The notes beneath the pieces are model-generated. The model made no database searches. It had not been told where the DNA came from and saw nothing but the letters and a program-made list of their open reading frames with translations. A program made the position numbers and the translations under genes. This document shows positions 1 through 11,265 of a stretch of DNA of 64,000 nt, piece by piece. Origin of the DNA: Populus alba (lineage: Eukaryota; Streptophyta; Magnoliopsida; Malpighiales; Salicaceae); NCBI RefSeq assembly GCF_005239225.2, contig NC_133302.1, positions 5,766,001 through 5,830,000 of the forward strand, in the 5' to 3' direction. Positions within the stretch are counted from its first letter, which is position 1; the number at the start of each line of letters is the position of its first letter.

Positions 1-2179
1 AGATGATTTGTGGAACAGTTTTGAGCTACACAAAGTGGGAATTCCTGAGAAGTTGGAAGGATGCAAGCTGATTATGACAACTCGATCAGAAATGATTTGT
101 AATCAGATGGCTTGCCACTGTAAAATCAAAGTGAAGCCACTTTCTAATGGAGAAGCTTGGACTTTGTTCATGGAGAAACTTGGACGTGACATAGCACTTT
201 CGCGAGAAGTGGAAGGGATTGCAAAAGCTATTGCAAAGGAATGTGCTGGTTTGCCGTTGGGAATTATTACAGTAGCAGGAAGCTTGAGGGGAGTCGATGA
301 CCTACATGAGTGGAGAAATACATTGAAGAAATTGAAAGAATTACAATTTAGGGACATGGATGAGAATGTATTCGAGTTATTGAGGTTTAGTTATGATCGG
401 TTAGGTGATTTAGCACTAAAGCAATGTCTCTTGTACTGTGCATTATTTCCTGAAGATCATGAGATTGAAAGGGAGGAGTTGATAGGTTATTTGATCGATG
501 AGGGAATACTTAAAGGAATGAGGAGCAGGGGAGATGCATTTGATGAGGGCCACACGATGCTTAATAGACTTGAATATGTCTGCCTATTGGAAAGTGCTAA
601 AATGGATGATGATGATATTAGACGTGTCAAGATGCATGACTTGATTAGGGACATGGCGATCCAAATACTGAAAAATGAATCTCAAGTCATGGTTAAAGCA
701 GGTGCGCAATTAAAAGAGTTGCCAGATGCAGAGGAGTGGACGCAGAATCTCACAAAAGTCTCACTAATGAGAAACAAGATCGAAGAAATTCCTTCCAGCT
801 ATTCACCAAGGTGTCCCTATCTATCAACTCTATTTCTACATGATAATATAGGGTTGAGATTTGTTGCGGATTCATTTTTCAAGCAATTGCATGGGCTCCA
901 GGTCCTCGATCTGTCTTGGACAGGTATTGAAAACTTGCCAGACTCTGTCTCTGATTTGGTGAGTCTCACTGTGTTATTGCTCAATCATTGTCGGAAGTTA
1001 AGATATGTTCCATCATTAAAGAAGCTCACGGCACTGAAGAGGTTGAATCTCTCTCATACTACTCTTGAAAAGATGCCGCAAGGAATGGAATGCCTAACCA
1101 ACCTGATGTATCTTAGAATGAATGGATGTGGTGAAAAGGAGTTTCCTAGTGGGATATTACAGGAACTCTTTGACCTGCAAGTCTTTGAGTTTCCTAGTGG
1201 GATATTACCGAAACTCTCTCACCTACAAGTCTTTGTACTAGACGAGTTTACGGGGGAATGTTATGCTCCAATAACAGTTAAAGGAAAGGAAGTAGGATCC
1301 TTGAGAAATTTGGAAACTTTGGAGTGCCATTTCGAAGGTTTTTCTGACTTCGTGGAGTATCTCAGATCTCGGGATGGGATCCTATCATTAAGCACATGCA
1401 AGATTTTAGTAGGAGAGGTGGGTAGATATTCAGAGCAATGCATTGAACGTTTTCCAAGTAAAACAGTTGTGTTGGGTAATTTGAGCATCAACGAAGATAG
1501 AGATTTTCAGGTCAAGTTCTTAAATGGCATTCAAGGACTGATTTGTGAATGCATCGATGCAAGAAGTTTATGTGATGTTTTGTCATTAGAGAATGCAACT
1601 GAACTAGAGCGCATCACCATTCAGCAATGCGATAATATGGAGAGCTTGGTTTCATCTTCTTGGTTCTGCTCTGCTCCACCACGATTGCCATCATGTAACG
1701 GTATGTTTTCTGGTCTTAAAGAGTTTTTTTGTTATGACTGTACAAGGATGAAGAAGCTGTTCCCGCTTGTGTTGCTGCCAAACCTCGTAAACCTGAGAAG
1801 GATTGAAGTGATGTTCTGTGAGAAAATGGGGGAGATAATAGGAACAACAGATGAAGAAAGCAGCACCTCCAATTCCATCACGGAAGTCATTCTCCCAAAG
1901 TTAAGATTTCTGAAATTGAATGCGTTACCAGAACTGAAAAGCATTTGCAGTGCAAAACTGATTTGCAATTCTATTAAACATATTATTGTAAGGTGGTGTG
2001 AGAAGCTGAAGAGGATGCCAATTTGTCTTCCGTTGCTTGAAAATGGCCAGCCATCTCCTCCCCCTTCTCTTAAAAAAATCGTGGCATATCCAAAAGAATG
2101 GTGGGAGTCAGTAGTGGAGTGGGAGCATCCTAATGCAAAGGATGTCCTTCGTCGCTTTGTAGAGTTTGAAAGTATATAA
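1..2179 (+). CDS. Gene A: BED-NLR-type resistance protein, 3' part only
   Basis: The open frame runs in from the left edge (codons from base 2) and ends at TAA 2177-2179, so the true start and the BED/P-loop part lie outside the window. It opens inside the kinase-2 motif (DDLW; the tryptophan is typical of non-TIR NLRs). The GLPL motif is at about residue 83, the RNBS-D-like CLLYCALFPED follows, and the MHD motif (KMHDLIRDMA) is at about residue 211. A leucine-rich repeat region fills the rest to the PxxLPLLENGQPS tail shared with genes C and F. By family knowledge such proteins are intracellular immune receptors: the NB-ARC is a nucleotide switch and the LRR senses or restrains. A 48-bp in-frame duplication lies at 1139-1234. 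No stop or shift is seen in this part. The assignment to the BED subclass rests on near identity with C, D and F, because the BED itself is not visible here. Confidence 0.93.
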   Translation, partial: DDLWNSFELHKVGIPEKLEGCKLIMTTRSEMICNQMACHCKIKVKPLSNGEAWTLFMEKLGRDIALSREVEGIAKAIAKECAGLPLGIITVAGSLRGVDDLHEWRNTLKKLKELQFRDMDENVFELLRFSYDRLGDLALKQCLLYCALFPEDHEIEREELIGYLIDEGILKGMRSRGDAFDEGHTMLNRLEYVCLLESAKMDDDDIRRVKMHDLIRDMAIQILKNESQVMVKAGAQLKELPDAEEWTQNLTKVSLMRNKIEEIPSSYSPRCPYLSTLFLHDNIGLRFVADSFFKQLHGLQVLDLSWTGIENLPDSVSDLVSLTVLLLNHCRKLRYVPSLKKLTALKRLNLSHTTLEKMPQGMECLTNLMYLRMNGCGEKEFPSGILQELFDLQVFEFPSGILPKLSHLQVFVLDEFTGECYAPITVKGKEVGSLRNLETLECHFEGFSDFVEYLRSRDGILSLSTCKILVGEVGRYSEQCIERFPSKTVVLGNLSINEDRDFQVKFLNGIQGLICECIDARSLCDVLSLENATELERITIQQCDNMESLVSSSWFCSAPPRLPSCNGMFSGLKEFFCYDCTRMKKLFPLVLLPNLVNLRRIEVMFCEKMGEIIGTTDEESSTSNSITEVILPKLRFLKLNALPELKSICSAKLICNSIKHIIVRWCEKLKRMPICLPLLENGQPSPPPSLKKIVAYPKEWWESVVEWEHPNAKDVLRRFVEFESI

Positions 2180-3099
2180 AATAGTCTCTGATGATTTTTT
2201 TAAAAACAAAGCTAAAGCTTGTACATTTCTTGCTACGCTGTCAAAATCACTATAGTAATGTTTTCTAATCACAACTTTTCACTCACATATTAGATTGTTG
2301 TGATTCTTGACGTGTTATTTTGTTTGGGAATAATTATGTTTTTTAAAATTTTTGATTTTTTTTAAAATAAATTTTTTATATTTTTAGATTATTTTAATGT
2401 ATTGATGTTAAAAATAATATTTTAAAATAAAAATATTATTTTTATATATTTTTAGATGGCTACGAAAGAAGTCCTAAAATTTAGGTTTTTGATGAAAACA
2501 TGTGGGACATGGGGACCATGGGGACGTGATGAAAAAGTGGGTTTAAAAGTGGGGTTGTCCATAAAGAAGACGTGTGGGAATTCTACCGGAGAAAAAAAAA
2601 AAACAAGAAAAACTAAGAACGAGTAAGAAGCTCACAAATAGTTAAGAGACATATTCACACCCATTTCATTGTAAAATTATAATAAGTAATCCAATGTATT
2701 TTGTTTTTTTTCTTTTATTTTTTAAAATTTTGTTTTTGTTTATTTCACACTAGATGATTTAAAATTTAACTTTATAATTTATTTATTTTTATTTTATTTT
2801 ATTTTTTTATAAAGTTAACATGTTTTATACTAGTTTACTGGTTTAATGAAGTAATTTTTTGCTTATTAATTTTTTTTAAAAAAGCTAAACGGTGGGTGAG
2901 AACTGCTATTCACCCACACCCATTTTATTATGGATTACAATAATAATTTATAGTGTTTTTGCTTCTCTCTTTTTTTCTTTTCCTTTCCTTTTTTTGGTTA
3001 TCAATTTTTTTAATTTTTTTTTCTATTTCATATTTGGGTTGGTTTAGAATTTAGTTTCATAATTGGTTTTATTTTTCTTTGTATGATGTTATCGCGGTC

Positions 3100-3102
<3 letters not shown>

Positions 3103-3136
<34 letters not shown>
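3103..3136. repeat. (AT)n microsatellite
   Basis: An uninterrupted AT dinucleotide run of 34 bases. Longer runs lie in the corresponding flanks of other cluster copies (27069-27116 and 28311-28371). Confidence 0.95.
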
Positions 3137-3141
<5 letters not shown>

Positions 3142-3398
3142 GGCTGGTGTTTAATTTTATAATTATCTATTTTTATTATCATATTGTTAAATAAGAAATT
3201 TGTTTTTTAAAAAAATATAATCGTACTGGAGTCCATAACCTTGTTAATAAGTTTGATTTGTTAGCCCAAGTTACTTGATTCACAGGTTTGATATGTTTAT
3301 CCACTAATCGAATATGTTTTTTTATCTTTTAATTGTTTTAATTGATTTTTTTTTCGGTTTTGACCTTCAATATCAAATTGGTTTAGAAATAGACTACA

Positions 3399-3429
<31 letters not shown>

Positions 3430-3616
3430 ATTTTTAATACTAATACATTAAAATTAAAAAAAAAAACATTAAAAAAATCTATTTATCTTTTTTGAAAAAA
3501 ACAACTAAAAACAAAAGCATCACCTGCTCTTAATTAATCACATTTTTATTATTTTTTTTTTTATTAAAAAAAAATTAAAAATAAAAAACATTTTAAAAAG
3601 GAAAGGATGTTATTGT

Positions 3617-3710
3617 TTCCAATATTCACGTGTTTGCATTTTCTAGGCATCTTCTTCCAAGCTTCATAATTGGGGTGGTCCACACGTTTAACTTCCTAGC
3701 AATATTTATA
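3617..3710 (+). promoter_or_regulatory. Conserved upstream block, copy 1
   Basis: It contains a G-box (CACGTG, about 3628-3633) followed by ATAATTGGGGTGGTCCACA and CGTTTAACTTCC. The same block recurs at 5262, 24961, 26446, 41458 and 47560, and in damaged form at 28113 and 54997. A role as promoter or enhancer is inferred from recurrence in front of BED-NLR copies. Confidence 0.45.
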
Positions 3711-4045
3711 CCTATTTGATAATTAGATACACCATTGAATTTTCGTTTTATAAATATGATGACGTCATGTTTATCATGAAATAAGTCAAAACAATTATAT
3801 TGATTTAATACATATAAAAGTCATAAATATTCCATCTTAAATTAAGCAAACTTGATAGATATAACTTAAGATATGAGGCAAAGAATTAGTAGGGAGTAGT
3901 AGAGATAGAAGACCTGATATTTGCCTCATCAACTAGGCAGCGAGTAACAACATACGCCTTTTTAATAACAAAAGCTAAATTAGTAGTCTTTGAGGTTACT
4001 TAATTTAAATATTGGTATGTAGCTTTTATTTATTTATTTATTTCT

Positions 4046-5261
4046 AAATATTGACCTTAAGAAGGATAAATGGGTGCACTGGTTATGTTAATCTGTAATA
4101 TAAAAGATCTATAGGTATTGTTTGTTATGTCATTTCGATTTTCTTTTTAAAACCAAATTTTAAAATACACACATAAAATTTATTGGTTTAGATAAAAAAG
4201 TTTAATTATTTGATAATCTTAAATTTTTAATACTAGGAAGCTCGCCACATATATGTCACAAGCAATTATTTGGTTGAATAATATATATATATATTAGTTG
4301 TTAAAGCTGTCTAGTTTGATGATTTATTTTTTAAATTTTAACCTTAATTTAGATTGGATTTGTAATTGAATCATCTAATCAAACCAAACTACTTCATATC
4401 TAGCAATGTTTAATAGAAATAAATGAAAAAAAATATTATTTTAATAAAAATAATTAATCTGAATTATCTTAATAAGTAACTCGTAAGTTATTAAATATCT
4501 AATACTATATTAAAATAGTATCTTAAACCAAATAAATTAAGCAGACTTAAAAATGTTATAATGTTACTTCCTAATAATTTAGTAAGGATAGAATATATAT
4601 TCAAAAACAAACTTTGTTAGAAGATTAAGTTATTTCAACAATCAGAGTCAATTGAGGATGAGGTCTGATGCACCTACCAGCGTTGTGTCCTAGGAAGCCC
4701 ACCAGGCAAATAAATATTTTTTAAAAAATTAAAATTTAATTTTTTTTTTTAATTTTTTAAAATTATTTTTTAGATATTTTTATATTTTTTTAATATGTTA
4801 ATATCGAAATAAATTTTAAAATATAAAAAAAATATTATTTTAATATATTTTTAAATAAAAAATACTTAAAAAAACAATTGTTATTATAATACCAAATTAT
4901 TTATAACGGTTCCTGTATAAAACTATATTATAAACAAGAGTTTCCTCATATTAATTAAAGCATTCTGCATTTGACACAACTTTAAAACTATATTTCGATA
5001 TATTTTTTTTTTAAATCTGAATATTTGAGAATGTGATTGTTTCATTGGTATGCTTTCGTCTTTGCTATCAATCTCACACTTACTAGCATAGTCACAGCTG
5101 GTTTGTCTTTACAGTCGCAGTAATTTTTTTTAAAATTTTATTTTTTTATTTTTTTTGAATTATTTGAATATGTTGATATTAAAAAAAATTAAAATAACAT
5201 TTTAATATATTTTTAAATAAAAAATATTATCAGAAACAACTTCACACATGCAGAAATATGC
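4046..5261. other. AT-rich spacer without a recognised gene
   Basis: The stretch is very AT-rich. A short part at about 4640-4710 (AATTGAGGATGAGGTCTGAT, then GCGTTGTGTCC) is repeated near 23220-23345, so it belongs to the duplicated flank material. No coding region, RNA gene or complete transposon is recognised. Confidence 0.6.
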
Positions 5262-5346
5262 TGTTCTTTCTCATATTCATGTGTTTACATGTTCATGGCA
5301 GCTCCTTCAAAGTTTGAACATTGGGGTGGGTCCACACGTTAACTCT
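5262..5346 (+). promoter_or_regulatory. Conserved upstream block, copy 2 (Module 1 promoter)
   Basis: It carries ACATTGGGGTGGGTCCACAC and GTTAACTC, and lies about 200-300 bp upstream of the leader exon that ends at 5585. The spacing resembles copy 47560-47616 in front of gene F. Promoter function is an inference. Confidence 0.45.
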
Positions 5347-5539
5347 TTTAATTATTATTTAGCTGACCTAACATTCTCTTCCTTGTCACATCTCATCTCA
5401 CAATAGAATTCCCTTTTTTCCTTTCCACATCCCATGATCAGTACGAACTAGACTTATGTTAACTGCAACTTTATTATTTTTCTAAGCCATAAATTCTTCT
5501 CTGATCTGTGATTTCTCTTCCTTTTCTTTTGGCTGATCA

Positions 5540-5585
5540 CTGCTCAAGCAAACCAGCTAGCACTTGAAGAACATCTTGAATCCAG
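5540..5585 (+). other. Non-coding leader exon of Module 1
   Basis: The sequence around CAAACCAGC, AGCACTTGAAG and TTGAATCCAG, followed by the donor GTAAAT at 5586, matches the leader exons at 17717 (C), 48035 (F) and 55343 (G). The 5' end is not determinable. The matching acceptor is probably the CCTCAG directly in front of ATG 8596, which makes a 3-kb leader intron enlarged by an LTR-like insertion. Confidence 0.6.
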
Positions 5586-5869
5586 GTAAATTATTTGTAC
5601 TTCATCTTGTTGGTGTTTTTGTTTTTCTATATGTAACTATATATGGTTTGAATCTTTAAAGAAATCCATGATAAATAAATCGATCTTTTTCTCGGATTTT
5701 ATAATCCATGCCCTGTGGTGTGGTGTTCATACTAAATTATATAACCGTAAACCTTGAACTCATTGTTTTTATCTTTTCAAAAATTCTTTGCTGTTTTTAA
5801 CTTTGTTGTTATTCATTTTTAGGTTTCATACAAAAAATAAAAAAATAAAAAAATTTAGAAGGAATAAAA

Positions 5870-8255
5870 ATAATAATAATAACAGGAGTGAGAAAAGAAC
5901 GCTAGAACGTCCATAAATGCCTAGGAATTGGTTGAGGAGGTTCAGAAATACAAGAATTGAAATTTAATGTTATATTTTCTACTGATAAGAGCCCTATTGA
6001 CAAAGAAAATTCAAGTTCAGAAAGAAAAGTCCAAAATAAAATGTTTATGGACTCAATTAAATTTTATCCAAGGTTTCATTGAATTTATGGAGGGTTTAAT
6101 TGTAAGAAAATTGATTTTTTTAAGTCAATTTAGTTTTTTATTGAAAGTAATTAAAGTTATGAAGTCCAATTATAATTTTAAAGAGTTGATTTGGTCAAAT
6201 CAGGGGTTTAATTGCGTAATTATTGAAGTTTGGTAGTCAATTAGGGATTTAAATAAAACAATCATAAACCAAGGACCAAACCGGAAACGACGCTGCAATC
6301 AAGGGATCCAATTACAATTCATCCGGGGGGCTGGATTACAAATTTGTCAAAACAACCAGGGACCGAATCCAAAATATTCATTTGAATTGTGAAACGGCGC
6401 CGTTTCCTTCGACACTGTTCATCACCCTCTTCAAAGCAGCCGTTTCAGCAAACAGGAACCGTTTTCAGCAACAAATGCCACAGATTATGGGAACGTTTCA
6501 CAGCTATTATTTCTCTACCGTTACAACTGCAATAATGGTCCTGAACGTATGCAGTTTTGGCTATAAAAGGGGAGAACGAGAGAAGGAAAAGGAGGGAGGA
6601 GCCGGGAAGAAAGAAGATCAGAAAAGCAGAAGGAAATAATGTAAACAGAGGAAATCATTGAGATCAGAACCAGCGTTGCCATCGTCTTCTTCATTTCAGA
6701 AAATCAGAAACAAAGAAGAAGAAGAGTGCAGGAATGAAAACAGTAGCAGAAGGAAAGAAAAAAACGTCGCTCGATCACAGCACTGATCACCCTCAACTTC
6801 GTCTTCATTTTCAGGCAGCAGCTCCAGGGGACGTTTGAGAGAACCAGAGAGGGAGAGAAGAAAAACCAGAGGGGGGACAGAGGGAACGAGACAGCAAAGA
6901 ACGACAGGGAAAAAAAGACAGCGAGAGAGGGGAAAGACAGGGGGGAGAACGGACAGAAGAGGAAGAAGGGAGAGAGGAGAGGTGTTGGTGGATCAGCCCT
7001 TCCACACTGTCATCTTCATCTGCAACCGCGAAGCCGCCACTGTGAACCAACGAGCGCAGCAGCACCACCACGAAGTCAGTGCAGAGAGGGGAGAACGTTG
7101 AAGGAGGGAGATAAAGACGACATAGAGAGGGAAAGAAAAAAGAACAAGGCAGAAACACAGCAAAAAAAAAAAAGAAAAAGAACGAGACAGTGGGCAGAAC
7201 GAGAGAGGAGAAAGAAGAATAGGAAAGGAAAACAGGGAAACCAGTTGAACCAGAATTTACAAACGAAAAGAAGAAGATTGAGGTCGCTTGTTGTTGCCTT
7301 CGTTGCTTCCAGGTAAGCTTCTCCAATTTTTCAGAAAATGCACAAACACCGTGCACTTGAAGATTAATTACACCATAGCAGGCGTGCGTGAATTGTTCAC
7401 CCACGCTTGCGGGTAGAAACCAGTTGGGTTCAGCTCAGCTACATGAACCGAGCTGGGTCGAGCTAAAATAAAATTAATTATAATAAAATAAAATAAAATA
7501 AATATTTTTAAAAATTAGTGATTTCTGCAAATTTTTTATTGTATTTTAATCAAAATCGGTTTGTATTTTTATATTGTTAAGATACAAATTTGGTATTAAA
7601 ATACCCGGTTTTCAACAAAAATATATAAAATATATTTTTTGTTTTCATGCATACGGCCTAGTCTTTCAAAAAAAAAATCATATCATATCATATTTTCATA
7701 CAATAAAGATTCAAAAATTTGTATTAATATGCATTTTGGCTTTAATAACCAGTTTATTAAAGTCACGAGAACTAGGCCAATATTCAAAAATTCCAAAAAA
7801 ACTTATTTTGTTTTCCTTTAATATCTAGGGTTATGATCTTATATGTAAGACGTATTCCGGATATTAAAATTTTTTTGTTGACGTTAAAACAATTAGGTCA
7901 TACCCAATAAGATAAGGATCTCTTTACTGAAGATGATTTTTTTCTTAAACCATAGACGGACCAACAACTAAAAAACACGACAAGACCTTAAATTTTATCA
8001 AACAATTAAACAATGCAGCTTACCTTAGGTAGGACATATTTGGGGTGCTAAAACTTTTCTTTTACGCAACCAATCCCCGTACCTGATCTCTGAGACCAGT
8101 TAGGGTTCCTAGTTATCAAAATACTAGGTGGCGACTCCCATTCTATTTTTTCACTAATAAAAGACAAGAATTTCTTGTCTCCTCAAATTTGCCACATTAG
8201 ATAACGATTTGAGAGTGAATGTTTTCGCAGCGATGCCGCACACATGTGACAAACT
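5870..8255. mobile_element. LTR-retrotransposon-like insertion in the leader intron
   Basis: The flanks left (to about 5830) and right (from about 8258, TTTTATTTTAGTTTCACC) resume the intron sequence seen in C and F, so roughly 2.4 kb is inserted. The insert has LTR-type features: a GC-richer stretch from 6240, a TATA box (CTATAAAAGGGG, about 6551), a long purine-rich stretch after it, and near the end AGGTGGCGACTCCC (about 8126), a motif I associate with plant Ty3/gypsy elements. Exact termini and a target-site duplication were not found. Open frames inside are low-complexity (poly R/E/K on one strand, S/F/L on the other) and are not proposed as genes. Confidence 0.45.
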
Positions 8256-8520
8256 TTTTATTTTAGTTTCACCTTCTTCTTTTACAATTAGTGGGACTGC
8301 CATTAATTTTTATCCAATATTTTTCTGACATAATGATTCAATGAAATTGTTTTTTACTGATTCATGAATTAACTTGATCAGTATTAATTAATTACCTTTC
8401 ATTAAACTTGTTTACAACAAGTGACAAATAATTTAGCATTAAAACAAATAATTAAATCATTAACAGCAACATTTATATTTCCTATTTTTCATCTGAATCT
8501 CTTTAACAAATAAATAAGTC

Positions 8521-8553
<33 letters not shown>

Positions 8554-8559
8554 CACACA
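8521..8559. repeat. (AT)n-(AC)n compound microsatellite
   Basis: AT repeats at 8521-8542 are followed by AC repeats at 8544-8559, just in front of the acceptor for the first coding exon of Module 1. Confidence 0.9.
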
Positions 8560-8595
8560 TCTAATCTGTGCTTTCTGTTCTTTTTTAAACCTCAG

Positions 8596-9725
8596 ATGGA
8601 AGGAGTCCCACCGTCTTGTAATGAGGATGATGTCAACTTGACATCGAATCAGTTCGATTTTCAATCACAAGAAGATTCATTCAATATATCTGAGCTTCTC
8701 TTGTGCGTCATTCTTAAGCATATTTTATCAGAAGATGATTGCTTGCACTTTAGTTATTCTTCTGTTTATCCTCTATATTCCCAAAAAAATTAATGTCGTC
8801 ACTGTCCATGGAAGCAGGCCACCACCGGAGGTTCCAGTCAACGAAAGCTCCATATCATGCAACGATCAAGGTGGACAGAACAATGTGATCAACGATAGTA
8901 TTCAACAAACAACTCTGTTTCCACCTTCATTTCCTCAAACCATGGTGATTACTCATGCCTACTCCAATTTGCTACAATGTCCATTGAATTAGCAAGTGTT
9001 TGTATCACCCATTGGATCAAAAAGTTTTATGTTTTCGTGTATGAATTTATCTCGAGCATCTTCACAATGTTTATTGTTAAACAAACAGACAACAATGGGA
9101 GATTTACATGGAACATCATCATCATGGATCAACCAAAATGAACCAAATTGGCCTCAAACTCCATCAAGGTACATAATATTCATCATTATTTAACTTCTTC
9201 TTCTTGTTCAAATGTTCATTATTTAACATCATTATTTTAAAAATATATTGAAATTCATCATGTTTGAATATAGGTAAGCTAAAATGATATAAAATGCTTA
9301 GTGGATTAATAGCTAGCGATTATGCATATGTTGCTAATATAGGGACCAACAATGGACTATTTATCAGTTACCAATTATGAGCAATCAAGTGCCTGCGATG
9401 CTACCTGGACCTCAACCTCCAATGAATCAATGGTATTAACCTCGAATATACACTTTTTTAATCATGAAAACAATAAACTTGACCAAAATTGACGAGGTCG
9501 AGGATCTTCCAAGTCTTTTTAAGCTCTCTATCTCTCTTTTTTGTGAGAATAACAGTTCTTTGTTTAACTATTTGAATATTATTCAGGCATCAGAACTCCT
9601 TTATTCATCAACCTCAGCCGGGACATGGCTATATGATACCGAATGCAACCACTTCACAACATGGTGGCTTCAATCAATCTGGACCTTCTTTTCCTGCTCC
9701 CCAATATCCAATTTTTCATATTTAG
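8596..9725 (+). CDS. Module 1: P/Q/N-rich five-exon protein, orphan copy of gene D's N-terminal exons
   Basis: I do not recognise a family. Exons with GT-AG borders are 8596-8702, 8818-8944, 9089-9168, 9343-9432 and 9587-9725. Phases 2,0,2,2 join without a stop to give 180 codons ending at TAG 9723-9725. The protein starts MEGVPPSCNEDD and is rich in Pro, Gln, Asn and Ser (SSWINQNEPNWPQTPSR; HQPQPGHGY; MLPGPQPPMNQW), resembling a disordered transcription-factor-like region, but no folded domain is seen. The paralogous exons at 28441-29811 are open into a BED-NLR. Here the donor after exon 5 (GT in D at 29239) is mutated to AT, so translation stops at once. The start is the first ATG after the likely acceptor CAG. 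It could be an expressed orphan or a decaying remnant. Confidence 0.45.
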
Positions 9726-9854
9726 TATTTGCTGTAAAAAAAAAAGAAATAGTTTTTCAATGAGGAAAGTAACATCATAGCTTGAACATGAACCCAGCTA
9801 GATAATCATAAGTTTGTAATGCTTCATAATGCTTGCGAATGATTTTGGATTCAG

Positions 9855-10142
9855 GACAAGTCGATCAAGCTGCTGTAATTCCTAACATAGACAATGTGCA
9901 ACAAGAGAATTTCGTGCCTAGGTACTGATTGACTTCCAGCTGTTGTGTTTTAATACCATTAACTTTTACTGCTTAAGAGAGACTACCAATTATGGAAAGG
10001 TTTTATAATATGATCACTTCATTCGTATATATATAGGTCACAGATGGATAACCTCCAAGTCCGAGGATTGCAAAATCAAACTGCTAGGCCAAATGCCTCA
10101 AATCCTGGCCTTGGCACTTCCCTGCAAAGTCAAAATAGGGGT
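9855..10142 (+). pseudogene. Remnant of Module exons 6 and 7
   Basis: ACAAGTCGATCAAGC to GAATTTCGTGCC (about 9856-9920) and TCACAGATGGATAACC to AATAGGGGTTTA (about 10038-10144) match D exons 29371-29460 and 29604-29724. Compared with D, a 23-bp piece is missing right after the acceptor of the first exon, and the microexon and BED-NLR exon are absent downstream. These pieces are therefore cut off from a usable reading frame. Confidence 0.6.
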
Positions 10143-11265
10143 TTATTCATCAACACCAGTTCAATATTTAATATTCTTGGACTTAATTTTTGCTTATTCA
10201 TCAACACCAGTTCAATGCTTATTCTAAGGAATGCTCAATATTTTCTATCTATAATCTTATCCAAGGCCTTCGTGAAAGACACAACGGGGAGACTTTAATC
10301 GTCAAAAAGCTAAGTCTACGTATAATTTTCCACTGCAACTTGTTGGACAATTCTTGATTCCTTGCAGTCAATCTGGGAAGCCTTTCGGCTGTCTTTTACA
10401 CGTTAAAATTTAATGGGATGATATTCTCGTAGAGACTGGAAATGTCTTGGCACGGATTTGGACTCACACGAATCACTAGCACATGTACATTTCATGGCCT
10501 AGCTATTATCTCGAGAAGTAGTAGAATTTCTTGGGCTTCACGCTGCTACCTTTTGAAACTTCCAAGATCAAATATGATATTGAAACCAGAAAGTAGCCTA
10601 GGAGTGTTTTTTAAAATTTTGATCCCTAAAGTTTTTGCATTTTGCATTTTGCATTTTGATTTTGATTTTTAATTTTGATATAAAATTTTATTTTTATTTA
10701 CTTTTTAGTTCATGAATATAAAATAAAAAAATCACAGAAAAAATTGAAAAAAGATAGAAAGTTTTTGGTTGATAATTTCTGGACAAAAAAAAAAAGATCT
10801 TTTTATTAATGGAGAATTAGTGTGCAAATTGGAAAGCAAATCATAAGGGTATATTTGAGATTATAGTAGTGGTTGCAATTCAAAGTATTTTTTATTTAGA
10901 AATGTATTAAAATAATATTTTTTATTTTTAATATCAACATATTAAAACGATCTAAAAATAAAAAAATTAATTTTTTTTAAAAAACACAAATTTTTTTTAA
11001 AAAAACACAAAATTATTCTTTTAAAATATATAAGAAAAACAAAAGAGAGAAGACAATTTAAAAAAAGAATGATATTCGAATTACATGACTTAGAATTCTG
11101 AAATTTTTATAAGGATATATTTAGAATAAAATTTCATACCTCTATCTATTTTCCTACTACAAAAATTCATCCTATTTTTCTATATTCATCAAGATTTTTT
11201 AATCTGTATTTTTAAGTTTTTTCTTTATTTATAGAAACATAAAAAAAAAAAACTAAAAGGATTGG
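10143..11265. other. AT-rich spacer with a short direct repeat
   Basis: A 23-bp direct repeat (TTATTCATCAACACCAGTTC...) sits at 10143-10165 and 10194-10216. The remainder is AT-rich with no recognised gene. The stretch before the CACTA terminus (AACTAAAAGGATTGG) equals 25774-25797, which is uninterrupted there and so represents the empty site. Confidence 0.55.

Larger units (their letters stand above)
2180..4045. repeat. AT-rich downstream block, duplicated at 40.2-42.26 kb
   Basis: No gene is seen. The block holds a conserved stretch (about 2455-2640, around GTGGGACATGGGGACCATGG) that recurs near 40345-40530 and 52940-53100. From about 2310 onward, order and sequence match 40196-42260, which lies upstream of pseudogene E. 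The E copy carries an extra transposon. This marks an old segmental duplication of gene flanks. Confidence 0.7.

Noticed and set aside
6811..7404. Open frame of 197 codons on the minus strand and overlapping plus-strand frames (6835-7316)
   Set aside because: Both strands are low complexity from a purine-rich stretch typical of an LTR or leader; no domain, no codon pattern, no splice context.
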